Assembly (NCBI RefSeq): GCF_020164585.1
Contig: NZ_JAIQZF010000003.1
Location: forward strand, 370,627-434,626
DNA length: 64,000 nt
Source of the DNA: Psychroflexus curvus
Lineage (GTDB): Bacteria > Bacteroidota > Bacteroidia > Flavobacteriales > Flavobacteriaceae
Reading direction: 5' to 3'
The notes below the pieces were generated by a model. The model had not been told where the DNA came from and did not search any database. It was given only the letters and a program-made list of their open reading frames with translations. Numbering within the stretch: the first letter of the stretch is position 1; each line of letters opens with the position of its first letter. Shown one piece after another: positions 39,545 to 47,311 of this stretch. The position numbers were made by a program, and so were the translations under genes.

Positions 39545-40234
39545 TTAAAAATTCAGGTTGTGATGTAAACTAAATTGCAATTGATTTTTAGTGAAGGTTT
39601 CAGTTTCCTGACGCATCCAGCCGAGTTGAACTTTGGAACTATTGCTTATGATATAGCCTAGTCCAAAATAAGTTCGGTTTCTGTCAAAAAGCTCAACGTC
39701 ATTTATACCATTGTTTCGTTCCCCATTGATAAATAATTCGTTGTAAAAAGCAGTATAGAAGGTTTTTGGAATCAATTCCTTTGAATTTATCCCCACATTG
39801 ATAAATAGATTATACCGGAAACGTGTTCTGAAGTCTTGATTTTCCACCCAGCGCTGTTCGTATCTCAATCGATGTGTCAAATGAACCCTTTTTAAGATCT
39901 TCTGACCAAAAAGTGCTTCCTGATAAATCCTACTTTCGTTAATCGACGATGAGCTTTCTCCTGGAGTTCCCGTTGTGATATTGGCGTAGCCAAGCGTAAA
40001 CAAAACAGAAGAATCGTCAGCTCTGTAAGTTATTCCAGATCTTAGCATCAGTTGTTCTAAATCTCCAAGAGTGTTCCAATTTCTATACTGGATGTCGCCC
40101 TGAACTCCGAAGTTGGATTCATCAAAATTGACATTGTAAAAGTACATATACCAGCTCCCTAGTTTTGATTCTTCAACTTGAGAAAAGACATTAAATGATA
40201 AAAAAAGTCCAAGGCTGAGCAGTAAATATTTCAT
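39545..40234 (-). CDS. DUF2490 domain-containing outer-membrane protein
   Basis: Secreted protein of 229 residues with signal peptide MKYLLLSLGLFLSFNVFSQ. The mature part is made of alternating amphipathic strands (SWYMYFYNVNF, YRNWNTLGDLEQLMLRSGI, HRLRYEQRW, YFGLGY) ending in an aromatic/hydrophobic strand LHHNLNF, typical of small outer-membrane beta-barrels of the DUF2490 family. Function is unknown. It is monocistronic, convergent with typA. Confidence 0.83.
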   Translation of the reverse strand: MKYLLLSLGLFLSFNVFSQVEESKLGSWYMYFYNVNFDESNFGVQGDIQYRNWNTLGDLEQLMLRSGITYRADDSSVLFTLGYANITTGTPGESSSSINESRIYQEALFGQKILKRVHLTHRLRYEQRWVENQDFRTRFRYNLFINVGINSKELIPKTFYTAFYNELFINGERNNGINDVELFDRNRTYFGLGYIISNSSKVQLGWMRQETETFTKNQLQFSLHHNLNF

Positions 40235-40294
40235 TAAAACGGGTTTAAATTTTTGAATAAAAATGAATCTGCAAATTTAGACAAATAAAGAGGT

Positions 40295-40801
40295 TTATAC
40301 TTCTAAAAGACCGTCAAACATCAACTTTATATCTTCTGGTAATAGGATGATATCATCTACAAACTGCACATCAGTTTTATAAAAATTGGCTTCAGAAACA
40401 ATGTTCGCTTTTTGAGCTTTAAGACTCATTTGGAGTGATGCCAAGGCGCACTCTCCACGGGGGGCTTTGGGTGTGAATGTAACAGGTAAAACCCTTTTGC
40501 TGAAAAGCTCTCCGGAGTCGGTCAGCCACTCCAGCATATTTTTGAGAACTGCAGGCACATTGTGATTATATTCTGGAGTAGAAATGATAATTAAGTCTGC
40601 GTTTATAATTCTATCTCTTAATAAGTTGATTTGCTCAGGTATTCCTTCATTTAAGCGCTCTGGAGTGAATAAGGGGAAGTTATAAAGCCCTTCATAAACT
40701 TCAGTAGTATGATGAGCTGACAGATGATTAGCGATTGCCTTTAGAAATTTGACATTGCTGCTAGTTTTGGAAGCTGAACCTGAAATGCATAATATTTTCA
40801 T
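40295..40801 (-). CDS. NADPH-dependent FMN reductase family protein
   Basis: Flavodoxin-like oxidoreductase of 168 residues. The FMN phosphate loop CISGSASKTSSN (about 4-15) and the STPEYNHNVPAVLKNMLEW motif (about 74-92) are characteristic of the NADPH-dependent FMN reductase / azoreductase-like family. The physiological substrate cannot be told. It lies 42 bases downstream of the LytTR gene in the same direction. Confidence 0.88.
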   Translation of the reverse strand: MKILCISGSASKTSSNVKFLKAIANHLSAHHTTEVYEGLYNFPLFTPERLNEGIPEQINLLRDRIINADLIIISTPEYNHNVPAVLKNMLEWLTDSGELFSKRVLPVTFTPKAPRGECALASLQMSLKAQKANIVSEANFYKTDVQFVDDIILLPEDIKLMFDGLLEV

Positions 40802-40843
40802 TTTTTATTTTGAATATAAGCAATTTTAGAAGTCTAGAGGCTA

Positions 40844-41170
40844 TTAACCTATCCAAGTTTTGAAGTCTTTGACTCGCTCCCGACTTACGATAACAGGCTG
40901 ATCTAAAGCTTTCAGATTGATTTTAATTCTACTAGATGAATAACTTACCATATCTTGTATAGCCTGATAATGAATGATATGACTTCTGTTTATTCTGGAG
41001 AAATCCTGGGTTGAAAGTTTGGGTTCAAGTTGATTGAGTGATTCATCGATCACATAATGCTTCCCTTCTAAAGTGACCAGGCAAGTTGCTTTGTCCGAAC
41101 TTTCAAAACAGACAATTTCCTCGCTGGAGTAGATCTTGAGCTTTCTCCTTTTGAAACCTGTCCGCCGCAA
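40844..41170 (-). CDS. LytTR DNA-binding domain protein, start uncertain, possibly truncated
   Basis: The 108 residues are nearly all a LytTR domain (CFESSDKATCLVTLEGKHYVI, then DFSRINRSHIIH and VIVSRERVKDFKTW), the DNA-binding half of AlgR/LytR response regulators. No receiver domain is present. The only start at this end is TTG at 41170, and an in-frame TAA directly precedes it. There is no upstream ATG in frame. A good AAAGGAG sits just inside the reading frame. It may be a LytTR-only regulator with a TTG start, or the 3' remnant of a longer regulator. The next gene upstream is closed by a terminator. Confidence 0.65.
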   Translation of the reverse strand: MRRTGFKRRKLKIYSSEEIVCFESSDKATCLVTLEGKHYVIDESLNQLEPKLSTQDFSRINRSHIIHYQAIQDMVSYSSSRIKINLKALDQPVIVSRERVKDFKTWIG

Positions 41171-41254
41171 TTACAATGGCGGAATGGCGCGAAATAGAAC
41201 TTTGATTTTTCAATATTTAAAAAAGATTGATTTATTGCCTATACTTAAGACATT

Positions 41255-41286
41255 AAAAAAGCCTCGAAGTTGATTCGAAGCTTTTT
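41255..41286 (-). terminator. hairpin terminator after the outer-membrane protein gene
   Basis: AAAAAGCCTCGAA and TTCGAAGCTTTTT form a stem with one mismatch and T runs on both strands. On the minus strand it ends the gene at 41327-41821. Confidence 0.85.
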
Positions 41287-41326
41287 ACAAAGATTTAATT
41301 TGTGATTGTTTGGTTGTTTAACATGT

Positions 41327-41821
41327 TTAGAACTGGTAACGCAAAGCTAAGGCGATATCAAAATCTAAATCACTGTTGTAATTTCCAGAACCGATTTCAG
41401 GTCTAAAGTCTAAAGCCACAAGCAATGGAAAGTCAAAATTATATTCTATACCAATATTACCAGCACCAAACAGAAATACTTCGTTGTCATCATCAAAATC
41501 ACCATTGTTATAACGGTCATCATAGCTAACACTTCCAAGACCACCACCAACTCCTGCAAACCAGTTAAATCCCCCTTCAATATTCCAAACCCATTGGTAT
41601 AAACCAGTTAATTTGAAAGCATCAAAATTGTCATCGTTTCTCCAGCCTAAATCAATTTCAAGACGATTGTTGTCTCCTAAAGCATTTTGGTAAGAAATCT
41701 CAGCTCCATAACCATTATTCCCGCCAAATCTTAATCCAATAGCATGTTCCGCAATAGATTGTGCTTGGGATTGAAATCCGAAGGCAACCATAAAACACGC
41801 TGCAATAAGTAACTTTTTCAT
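41327..41821 (-). CDS. small outer-membrane beta-barrel protein
   Basis: Secreted protein of 164 residues with signal peptide MKKLLIAACFMVAFGFQSQAQ. The mature region is a run of short strands rich in Gly, Asn, Asp and aromatics (GLRFGGNNGYGAEISYQNA, FAGVGGGLG, FLFGAGNIGIEYNF) ending IALALRYQF with terminal Phe, as in small OmpA/OmpX-like barrels. Function is unknown. It is monocistronic with a strong terminator, suggesting substantial expression. Confidence 0.82.
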   Translation of the reverse strand: MKKLLIAACFMVAFGFQSQAQSIAEHAIGLRFGGNNGYGAEISYQNALGDNNRLEIDLGWRNDDNFDAFKLTGLYQWVWNIEGGFNWFAGVGGGLGSVSYDDRYNNGDFDDDNEVFLFGAGNIGIEYNFDFPLLVALDFRPEIGSGNYNSDLDFDIALALRYQF

Positions 41822-42197
41822 AACTCTATATTTATTTTATATGGGAGTAAATCTACACTTATAAAATGATGATTATACAAGTGTTAAGCCAATGTTAAGC
41901 CAATGTTTAATGACATTTTTATAAATCTTTAATCTCAGAAGCTTTTGTTTGATAAAAGAAAGCTTTAATTCATACAGGAGATTTATTCCAGGGGAAGTGG
42001 AAATTTGTGATTCCATTTTTAAAAAATTATCTTAAGCATTGTATTATACTAGCTAACAGTATCACAAATAACCACAAACAGAACAAAACCCTGTGATGCT
42101 AAATGCAGCTACTTCTGATTTAAAAAAAAATTTTATTAGAATCAAGAAGGAATTGAAGTCAGAGGCTGTCGGGGCTATCGACTAATTCTGTTTTCTA
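41822..42197. other. gene-poor AT-rich gap
   Basis: 376 bases without a convincing gene. It contains the duplicated phrase GTTAAGCCAAT near 41883-41905. A 29-codon frame at 42096-42185 (+) begins MLNAATSDLKKNF and crosses an A9 run. It is too short to call and may be a decayed remnant. Confidence 0.5.
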
Positions 42198-42494
42198 TTA
42201 AATGGAAAGCACACCTTCTATGTCAAACCTCAAAATACTCACTTTAACAGAGGTGTTGAAGTAACAGTTAAACGATGATTTATCGCGAAATTTTATTTTT
42301 TGAATTTTTATAAAACTTTCAGGAAATTCTGCATAAAGTTTACCAAGATCAGAATCTTTATAATCGGAATCCAATTTGGCTATATTCTCTATTTCTATTT
42401 TCTCTAAACCTCTGGACGTATTCAAGGTTATATGAGATGTACCAGCACTTGTGAAATTCGCTTCTTCGTCTATATATTCAAATACCTCATCCAT
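42198..42494 (-). CDS. hypothetical protein, 98 residues
   Basis: Acidic protein of 98 residues without signal peptide or membrane segment. It has alternating strands and loops (SHITLNTSRGLEKIEIENIAKL, then ESFIKIQKIKFR and VKVSILRFDIEGVLSI) and no motif I recognise. The start codon region is followed upstream by an AT-rich gap that could hold a promoter. It may be a lineage-specific gene or a remnant. Confidence 0.5.
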   Translation of the reverse strand: MDEVFEYIDEEANFTSAGTSHITLNTSRGLEKIEIENIAKLDSDYKDSDLGKLYAEFPESFIKIQKIKFRDKSSFNCYFNTSVKVSILRFDIEGVLSI

Positions 42495-42925
42495 AACTCA
42501 TTTTTTATTCCTAACGGCAAAGGTAGTGACCGTAGCATAAAATAAAATTTGATTTAATTCTTATTTGTGATGAAAACATTACTTTTCTTAAAATAAACAT
42601 AAGGAATTAGTAGTTTATTTTGTGTCTTTTGTTTTGATTTCCAAAGCTTTAGTGTTAAAAATTTTAGACAATTAGCTCATTTTTTTTATGGTGGCACCTC
42701 CAGTGATTCGGTCTGGAGAATCAAGTCTTTCTTATCGCCTTCAGAAGTACCAAAAAGGCTCAGACGAATCTTTAAGCTGTCAAAGTTATAAAGCTGGCTG
42801 TCGTAAAACATGAAGTTAACTTGCATCAAATTCAGAAGAAAAAAGAAAAACTGATGGAGAACTTTTCTCTAAACATAAATTTGGGAGTATAGCTTTATAC
42901 AAGTTGTATATTTGAAAAAAAAAGA
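42495..42925. other. 430-base gap containing a probable decayed coding remnant
   Basis: No complete gene. AT-rich from 42520 to 42680. A coding-like minus-strand fragment occupies 42686-42826 (listed separately). The remainder upstream of the CNNM gene shows no clear promoter match. Confidence 0.4.
42686..42826 (-). pseudogene. possible gene remnant, 46 codons
   Basis: Minus-strand frame from ATG (42824-42826) to TAA (42686-42688). It reads MQVNFMFYDSQLYNFD then SLKIRLSLFGTSEGDK and ends LQTESLEVPP. The composition is protein-like (beta-strand pattern, balanced residues) and unlike the surrounding AT-rich DNA, but it is too short and lacks a clear ribosome site. I read it as the 3' end of a lost gene. 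I do not recognise the family. Confidence 0.3.
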
Positions 42926-44002
42926 ATGTTTTTACTGTTTGCTTACCTATTTTTGGCGCTTTTTGTGTCTTTTCTATGTTCTGTTATGGAGTCTGTTCTA
43001 TTATCTACCAATCGCTCGTTCCTCATTGTGAAAAAAGAAAACGGACATGTATGGGCTCAGTCTTTTATGAAGTACAAAGAAGAAATTGACAAGCCTTTAT
43101 CTGCCATTCTTTCTTTAAATACCGTAGCTCACACCATTGGTGCGGCCGGAGTAGGCGCTCAGGCTGTGAAGGTGTTTGGAGACGCCTATTTTGGGATGGT
43201 TTCAGCTATTTTGACGCTCTTGATTTTGGTGTTGACTGAAATCATTCCGAAAACCCTTGGTGCTAGATATTGGAAAAAATTAAGCAAGATATCTTATCAC
43301 ATACTGCGTATCATGATTTTTCTGACTTATCCCTTGGTTATTATGTCATCTGTAATCACCAATATGCTGTCGAGTAATAAAGACGAAAAATCCACCAGTA
43401 GGGAGGAGATTGCGGCTTTGGCGAGTATTGGAAATAAAGAGGGATTGTTTAGCGAAAAGGAAAATAAAATAATCCAGAATATACTGAGACTTAAAAATAT
43501 AATGGTAAGAGAAATCATGACTCCAAGAGTGGTTGTCATTTCGGAAAATGAAGACACGACCTTAAAGGAATTCTTAAAAAACCAGAAATACACCAAGTTC
43601 TCCAGATTACCTCTCTACTCTATTAGTGAAGATAATATTACAGGTTGCGTATTCCGTCAGGAATTACTTGAAAAACTTGCTGAGGGAGAATACCAGCTTC
43701 AGCTTAAAGACCTGAAACGCGAAATAAGTGCTGTTTCTGGCAGCATGCCGCTTTTTACTTTATGGGAGAAACTTCTGGAAAACCGGGAACATATTGCCAT
43801 TATTGTAGATGAATATGGAGGAATGGACGGAATTGTAACGATGGAGGATATTATAGAAACTATCCTGGGTCTTGAAATCGTAGATGAAAAAGACACTGTA
43901 ACGGATATGCAAAAATATGCCAAGGAATTGTGGAAGAAAAAACTTGAAAAGAAAAACAGCTTTCTGAACAGTGTTGATAAAAAACTAAAAGGGAAAGGTT
44001 AG
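42926..44002 (+). CDS. CNNM/CBS-domain membrane protein (hemolysin C / CorC-like)
   Basis: Protein of 358 residues with an N-terminal DUF21/CNNM transmembrane domain (about 1-150, four hydrophobic helices including LTEIIPKTLGARYW). Two cytosolic CBS domains follow (about 190-310), with MVREIMTPRVVV and IAIIVDEYGGMDGIVTMEDIIE. Relatives act in Mg2+ or Co2+ export and resistance. The common hemolysin label is historical. The C-terminal transporter-associated domain is missing, leaving a short Lys-rich tail. It appears monocistronic. Confidence 0.9.
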   Translation: MFLLFAYLFLALFVSFLCSVMESVLLSTNRSFLIVKKENGHVWAQSFMKYKEEIDKPLSAILSLNTVAHTIGAAGVGAQAVKVFGDAYFGMVSAILTLLILVLTEIIPKTLGARYWKKLSKISYHILRIMIFLTYPLVIMSSVITNMLSSNKDEKSTSREEIAALASIGNKEGLFSEKENKIIQNILRLKNIMVREIMTPRVVVISENEDTTLKEFLKNQKYTKFSRLPLYSISEDNITGCVFRQELLEKLAEGEYQLQLKDLKREISAVSGSMPLFTLWEKLLENREHIAIIVDEYGGMDGIVTMEDIIETILGLEIVDEKDTVTDMQKYAKELWKKKLEKKNSFLNSVDKKLKGKG

Positions 44003-44077
44003 AGGCGATTCCAGATGTTGATCATTGCCAGTTCGAGTGCCCGCCTCACCGATTAACTTCTAGAAAGATTTTATTAT

Positions 44078-44469
44078 TTATAAAATTAAAAGTTCCAAAG
44101 GATTGATAAGCTCTATATTCTCTATGTGTTTGAAATCTTTCAGATTTGCAGTGACTAGTGGTAAATTATGAATTGTAGCTGTTGCACCTATCACTGCATC
44201 TCCTAGACTCATTTGTTTTGTTTGACGTAACTCTATGGCTTTTTGAATTATCACTTGATCTACAGAGATTATTTTACAAATCGAAAAATAACGGTTTGCA
44301 AAACTTTTTCATCATTTGTGATTCGATAATATCCTAAAACTTCTAGTTGTGTTATAGCTGAAACAATCTGGGAATGTTTCCCAAGCCATTTTTGTAATTT
44401 TTCATGTTGAGACTGAAGCGAATAAATTATAATGTTGGAATCTAATAGAATAGCTTTAGACGCGACCAT
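44078..44469 (-). pseudogene. PIN-domain toxin (VapC-like), broken by one-base frameshift
   Basis: The 5' part (to 44269) reads LLDSNIIIYSL and TQLEVLGYYRI, the first acidic residues of a PIN ribonuclease. It stops early at TAA. Shifting frame at the run of four A (plus-strand T 44272-44275) continues the domain: IISVDQVIIQKAIELR, SLGDAVIGATA, LVTANLKDF, ending at TAA 44078-44080. Adding one A restores a 130-residue PIN protein with all expected acidic positions. It is either inactivated, switched by slippage, or a homopolymer sequencing error. Its start overlaps the antitoxin-like gene by 14 bases, the normal toxin-antitoxin layout. Confidence 0.85.
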
Positions 44470-44701
44470 AAAGTTTTTTATCTTTTCTCACTTCTCGTTG
44501 CCACTTCACAGGGTCTTTTATACTTGTAATTCCTCCAGAAGTCGCCATTTCTTCCATTAGTTTATAAAGTTCTTCTGAATTGTTTTTGGTTTCTTCTTTT
44601 TCCTTGCTGAGTGGATTTTGCACTTGTAAGCCTAGTCGCTTAGCCAAGGCTTCTACTTTTTGGATTGATTTTTTATCTTTTCCTGAAATGGTGATTTCCA
44701 T
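44456..44701 (-). CDS. VapB-like antitoxin partner of the PIN toxin
   Basis: Hydrophilic protein of 81 residues. The N-terminus MEITISGKDKKSIQKVEALAKRLGLQV suggests a short strand plus helix dimerisation/DNA-binding region. The C-terminal half is charged (EELYKLMEEMA, then DPVKWQREVRKD), suited to wrapping around a toxin. Assignment rests mainly on its position directly before, and overlapping, the PIN gene. I do not recognise a named antitoxin family. With the toxin frameshifted it may be a relic or may guard against related toxins. Confidence 0.65.
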   Translation of the reverse strand: MEITISGKDKKSIQKVEALAKRLGLQVQNPLSKEKEETKNNSEELYKLMEEMATSGGITSIKDPVKWQREVRKDKKLYGRV

Positions 44702-44804
44702 GGCATTTAATTAATATCTAAAGATAATGAAAAATACTGAGTTTGAAATTCGCCTTTGTGACTTCTAAACTCATGCATTAGAAGCTGGCAATTGGTCTAT
44801 GCAT

Positions 44805-44880
44805 TGATGATGACGAAGACTAAGACGATGACTTTGACGAAGACGATGACACTGACTAAGACGAAGAAAGACAAGGCTAA
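44805..44880. repeat. low-complexity GACGAAGACGATGAC repeat
   Basis: Imperfect hexamer repeats of GACGAA/GACGAT/GACTAA type run through this stretch. A similar purine-rich hexamer run occurs at 51020-51096 and, reversed, near 49195-49230. All three lie beside copies of the GC-rich repeat family. In-frame stop codons argue against coding. Confidence 0.6.
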
Positions 44881-44914
44881 GATATTTTTTGCTTAAGCAG
44901 TAAGAACTAGACTT

Positions 44915-44985
44915 ACTTGCCTGTCTTCCAAAATCGCCTTCCCGCAAGGCAACTCAACCACCGACCTCTAACAAATCATTGTGTG
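44915..44985 (-). repeat. divergent copy of the interspersed hairpin repeat
   Basis: Read on the minus strand, this segment shows GGTTGAGTTGCCTTGCG and then TTGGAAGACAGGCAAG. It parallels the module GGTCATTGAGCCTGCCTGCG...TTGGAAGGCAGGCTCG found at 56613-56655. It is more decayed than the other copies. Confidence 0.45.
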
Positions 44986-44987
44986 CT

Positions 44988-45188
44988 TTAAGACGACTTT
45001 TCATAAATAAAAATCTCTTCAATATCTGTTTTAAAAAGACGAGCGAGTTTAATGGCTAAAATCAAACTCGGGTCAAATTTTTCCTTTTCAATGGCATTGA
45101 TGGTTTGCCGGGAGACTTCTACTGCTTTGGCCAGTTGTTCCTGAGTAAGGTCATTTTGTGCACGTAAAACCTTGAGTGTGTTTTTCAT
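44988..45188 (-). CDS. XRE-family helix-turn-helix regulator
   Basis: Cro/CI-type DNA-binding protein of 66 residues, essentially one HTH domain: LRAQNDLTQEQLAKAVEVSRQTINAIEKEKFDPSL. This short form, like YozG-type regulators, usually accompanies a small membrane protein. Here it overlaps the end of the 4-helix membrane gene by 4 bases, so both come from one message. A palindrome over the promoter upstream of that message is the likely operator. Confidence 0.9.
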   Translation of the reverse strand: MKNTLKVLRAQNDLTQEQLAKAVEVSRQTINAIEKEKFDPSLILAIKLARLFKTDIEEIFIYEKSS

Positions 45189-45574
45189 GCGTATCTGTTT
45201 CTGTTAACAAGTAAAGACACCATGTAGGTTATTCCCATAAATCCTACCAGAAGGCTTATTTCAGCATCCATAGCAATAAGGTTGGTGATATCTAAAGTAG
45301 AGTAGGTTATTCCTATAATTGCAGTTAATCCCAGCGTAAGAGCTAAAGCCTCCAGGTGAATTTTGCGCTGCAATTCGTCCAGACTGTTAAAAAAATGTCG
45401 ATTGGCAATGATCATAGCAATGCCATTGGCGAGATTTAAGCCTACAAACAGGATGGTGAGCAATTGGTGATCGTCCCAAATAAATTCTGGGCCAAATACA
45501 GCTAGCGCCAGAGTGGCTTCCCAGGACCAGGTCCAGCCCGCTAAGTTTAAGATGTTTTTCTTGTGATTTTTCAT
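45185..45574 (-). CDS. small four-helix membrane protein paired with XRE regulator
   Basis: Integral membrane protein of 129 residues with four hydrophobic segments (about 17-30, 38-56, 75-93, 100-120). Between helices 2 and 3 lies a conserved-looking charged loop SLDELQRKIHLEA. Such proteins are often found with a short XRE repressor in Bacteroidota and other phyla. Function is unknown. It is the first gene of the pair, and the promoter upstream is one of the best in the window. Confidence 0.75.
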   Translation of the reverse strand: MKNHKKNILNLAGWTWSWEATLALAVFGPEFIWDDHQLLTILFVGLNLANGIAMIIANRHFFNSLDELQRKIHLEALALTLGLTAIIGITYSTLDITNLIAMDAEISLLVGFMGITYMVSLLVNRNRYA

Positions 45575-45613
45575 TTTTAAAAGTAATTAAGATTATACAT
45601 TATGTAAATAAAA

Positions 45614-45656
45614 CTTTACAAATATATATTTAATAAATTGTAAAGCAAACTTTACA
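45614..45656 (-). promoter_or_regulatory. promoter and palindromic operator of the membrane-protein/XRE pair
   Basis: On the minus strand a TTTG (45649-45646) and TATATTTG (45626-45619) are exactly 19 bases apart, the full Bacteroidota promoter consensus. The palindrome TGTAAAG-CAAA-CTTTACA (45639-45656) is centred on the TTTG element, and another CTTTACA half-site lies at 45614-45620. A TACATTATGTA palindrome follows toward the gene. Binding by the XRE protein for autorepression is inferred. Confidence 0.75.
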
Positions 45657-46076
45657 TTACTAGTTGTTTGTTTTGTTCTTCTGAATTTTATATTGCTGGT
45701 AGTTAAGTTTTTAGATAGTAAGCTTAAAGTAATACGTTTGCTTTTCACACGATATATGGAAAGGAAGTCTAATAGCTATGAGTACAATAGTTGGGAATGA
45801 GTAGCTTGAGTTTAACTGTCAGAAAAAGTGACTGATTTATAAAAAGTAAAGAAGCAGATAATAAAAAGAGCTTGAGACACCTCTCACTAGCTTTGAGCTC
45901 GTTTTGCAGGATTTGTCGAAGATGATTTTTTCTGTTTTAGGGAAAACAAGTAAAACAAAGGGCTACAAAGACAAAACACTATAAAAAAACAAAAACCCAA
46001 GCCTTTTTTAAATCATTTCTTTATTTTTCTTGATTCGTTTCTCGAAAAGCTAACTTCACATACTTAAATCTACACT
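45657..46076. other. 420-base gap before ppk2
   Basis: No gene seen. A hairpin-like pair AGAGCTTGAG...CTTTGAGCTC lies around 45868-45902 with T run after it and could be a terminator of an unseen short RNA, but nothing else supports that. No convincing TAnnTTTG box was found just before ppk2. Confidence 0.4.
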
Positions 46077-46946
46077 ATGGAATTATCCAACCTAAAAGTC
46101 AAAGGCAATATAAATCTGAAAGATTTTCCCACTGAACTCAGTCACAACTTTAGTGATAAGTCCTTAAAAAAGCAACTTAAAAAGGAAAGACGAGCCCTTG
46201 GTGAGATGCAAAATACCCTTTATGCTCATGGGAAATACTCTGTGCTCATTTGTATTCAGGGGATGGATACGTCGGGTAAAGACAGTTTGATCCGTGAAGT
46301 CTTTAAGGACTTTAACGTGAGAGGAGTCATTTCTCATAGTTTTAAGAAGCCCTCAGAGAAAGAGATCAATCATGATTTCCTATGGAGACATTATAAAGCC
46401 TTACCTGCTCGAGGAAAATACGGGGTGTTTAACCGGTCGCATTACGAAAACGTGTTGATTTCCAGGGTTAAGCCAGAAATCGTTTTAAATGAAAAGATTC
46501 CGGATATCAATTCGCTGGAAGATATCACCCTGGCGTTTTGGAACAACAGACTGGAGCAAATCAACAATTTTGAAAAGACCATTCACCAGAATGGCTGCAT
46601 CATCTTCAAATTTTTCCTTCATATTTCCAAAGACGAACAAAAAAACAGACTCCTAAGGAGGCTAAATAAACCAAGTAAAAACTGGAAGTTTTCACCAGAG
46701 GATTTGAAAGATCGTGAGCTTTGGGATGCGTATACACACTATTATGAAGAAGCCATCTCTGCCACCTCAACAGAACATGCGCCCTGGTATGTAATTCCGG
46801 CAGATTCTAAGCCTCACGCCCGATTACTGGTGGCTAAAACCATCAAAGAACGCATGGAAACCTATACCGATATTCAAAATCCAAGTCTCCCCGAAGAGCT
46901 TCAAGAACAAATTTCGTATTATAAACAGCAGTTGAAGGATTCTTAG
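46077..46946 (+). CDS. ppk2: PPK2-family polyphosphate kinase
   Basis: Transfers phosphate between polyphosphate and nucleotides (PPK2 enzymes mostly run toward NDP/NMP phosphorylation). It has 289 residues. The P-loop-like QGMDTSGKDS (61-70), the Walker B region FNRSHYENVLISRV, and the lid region with repeated Arg/Lys are typical. It is unlinked to the ppk1-ppx operon at 21.6-24.6 kb, giving this strain two unrelated polyphosphate kinases. The interspersed repeat array begins only a few bases after its stop. Confidence 0.93.
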   Translation: MELSNLKVKGNINLKDFPTELSHNFSDKSLKKQLKKERRALGEMQNTLYAHGKYSVLICIQGMDTSGKDSLIREVFKDFNVRGVISHSFKKPSEKEINHDFLWRHYKALPARGKYGVFNRSHYENVLISRVKPEIVLNEKIPDINSLEDITLAFWNNRLEQINNFEKTIHQNGCIIFKFFLHISKDEQKNRLLRRLNKPSKNWKFSPEDLKDRELWDAYTHYYEEAISATSTEHAPWYVIPADSKPHARLLVAKTIKERMETYTDIQNPSLPEELQEQISYYKQQLKDS

Positions 46947-46948
46947 CT

Positions 46949-47285
46949 GCCGGCTTCGATACATTTCGGTTTTTATCAATGCGCCGCGATTCTCTTGTTG
47001 TGGTATCATCCCCCTCTCAGGGCATTCGGGCAAGCCCGCCTGCCTGGGTATTCGGGCAAGCCCGCCTGATAAGGCATTCGGGCAGGCCCGCCTGATAGGG
47101 TATTCGGGCAAGCCCGCCTCTCCGGGCATTCGGGCAGGCCCGCCTGCGTTCTTCTGCCTGAGGAGGACAGGTCTGCCTGCTTTCTTCCTCCTGAGGCGGG
47201 CAGGCTTAGCCATAAGAGTTAAGGTTGTACATCTAGCCTACCTGCGTTTCTTTGGCAGGCAAGGCAGGCTCCGTTACCAGGATTG
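46949..47285. repeat. GC-rich mosaic interspersed repeat, copy 1
   Basis: Starts with the module GGCTTCGATACATTTCGG (46952) running to GCGCCGCGATTCTC. About five imperfect 26-base units of the type GGGCATTCGGGCAAGCCCGCCTG follow (47020-47145), then degraded inverted elements (GGCAGGCAAGGCAGGC). The GC content is far above the flanking genes. Minus-strand reading frames through the units are repeat artefacts. Confidence 0.85.
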
Positions 47286-47311
47286 ACTTAAGTGAGATTT
47301 CAGCAAGCATG

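Noticed and set aside
46824..47213. 129-codon minus-strand frame over ppk2 end and repeat copy 1
   Set aside because: Half is antisense to ppk2 and the rest is repeat-unit translation, so it is not a credible gene.
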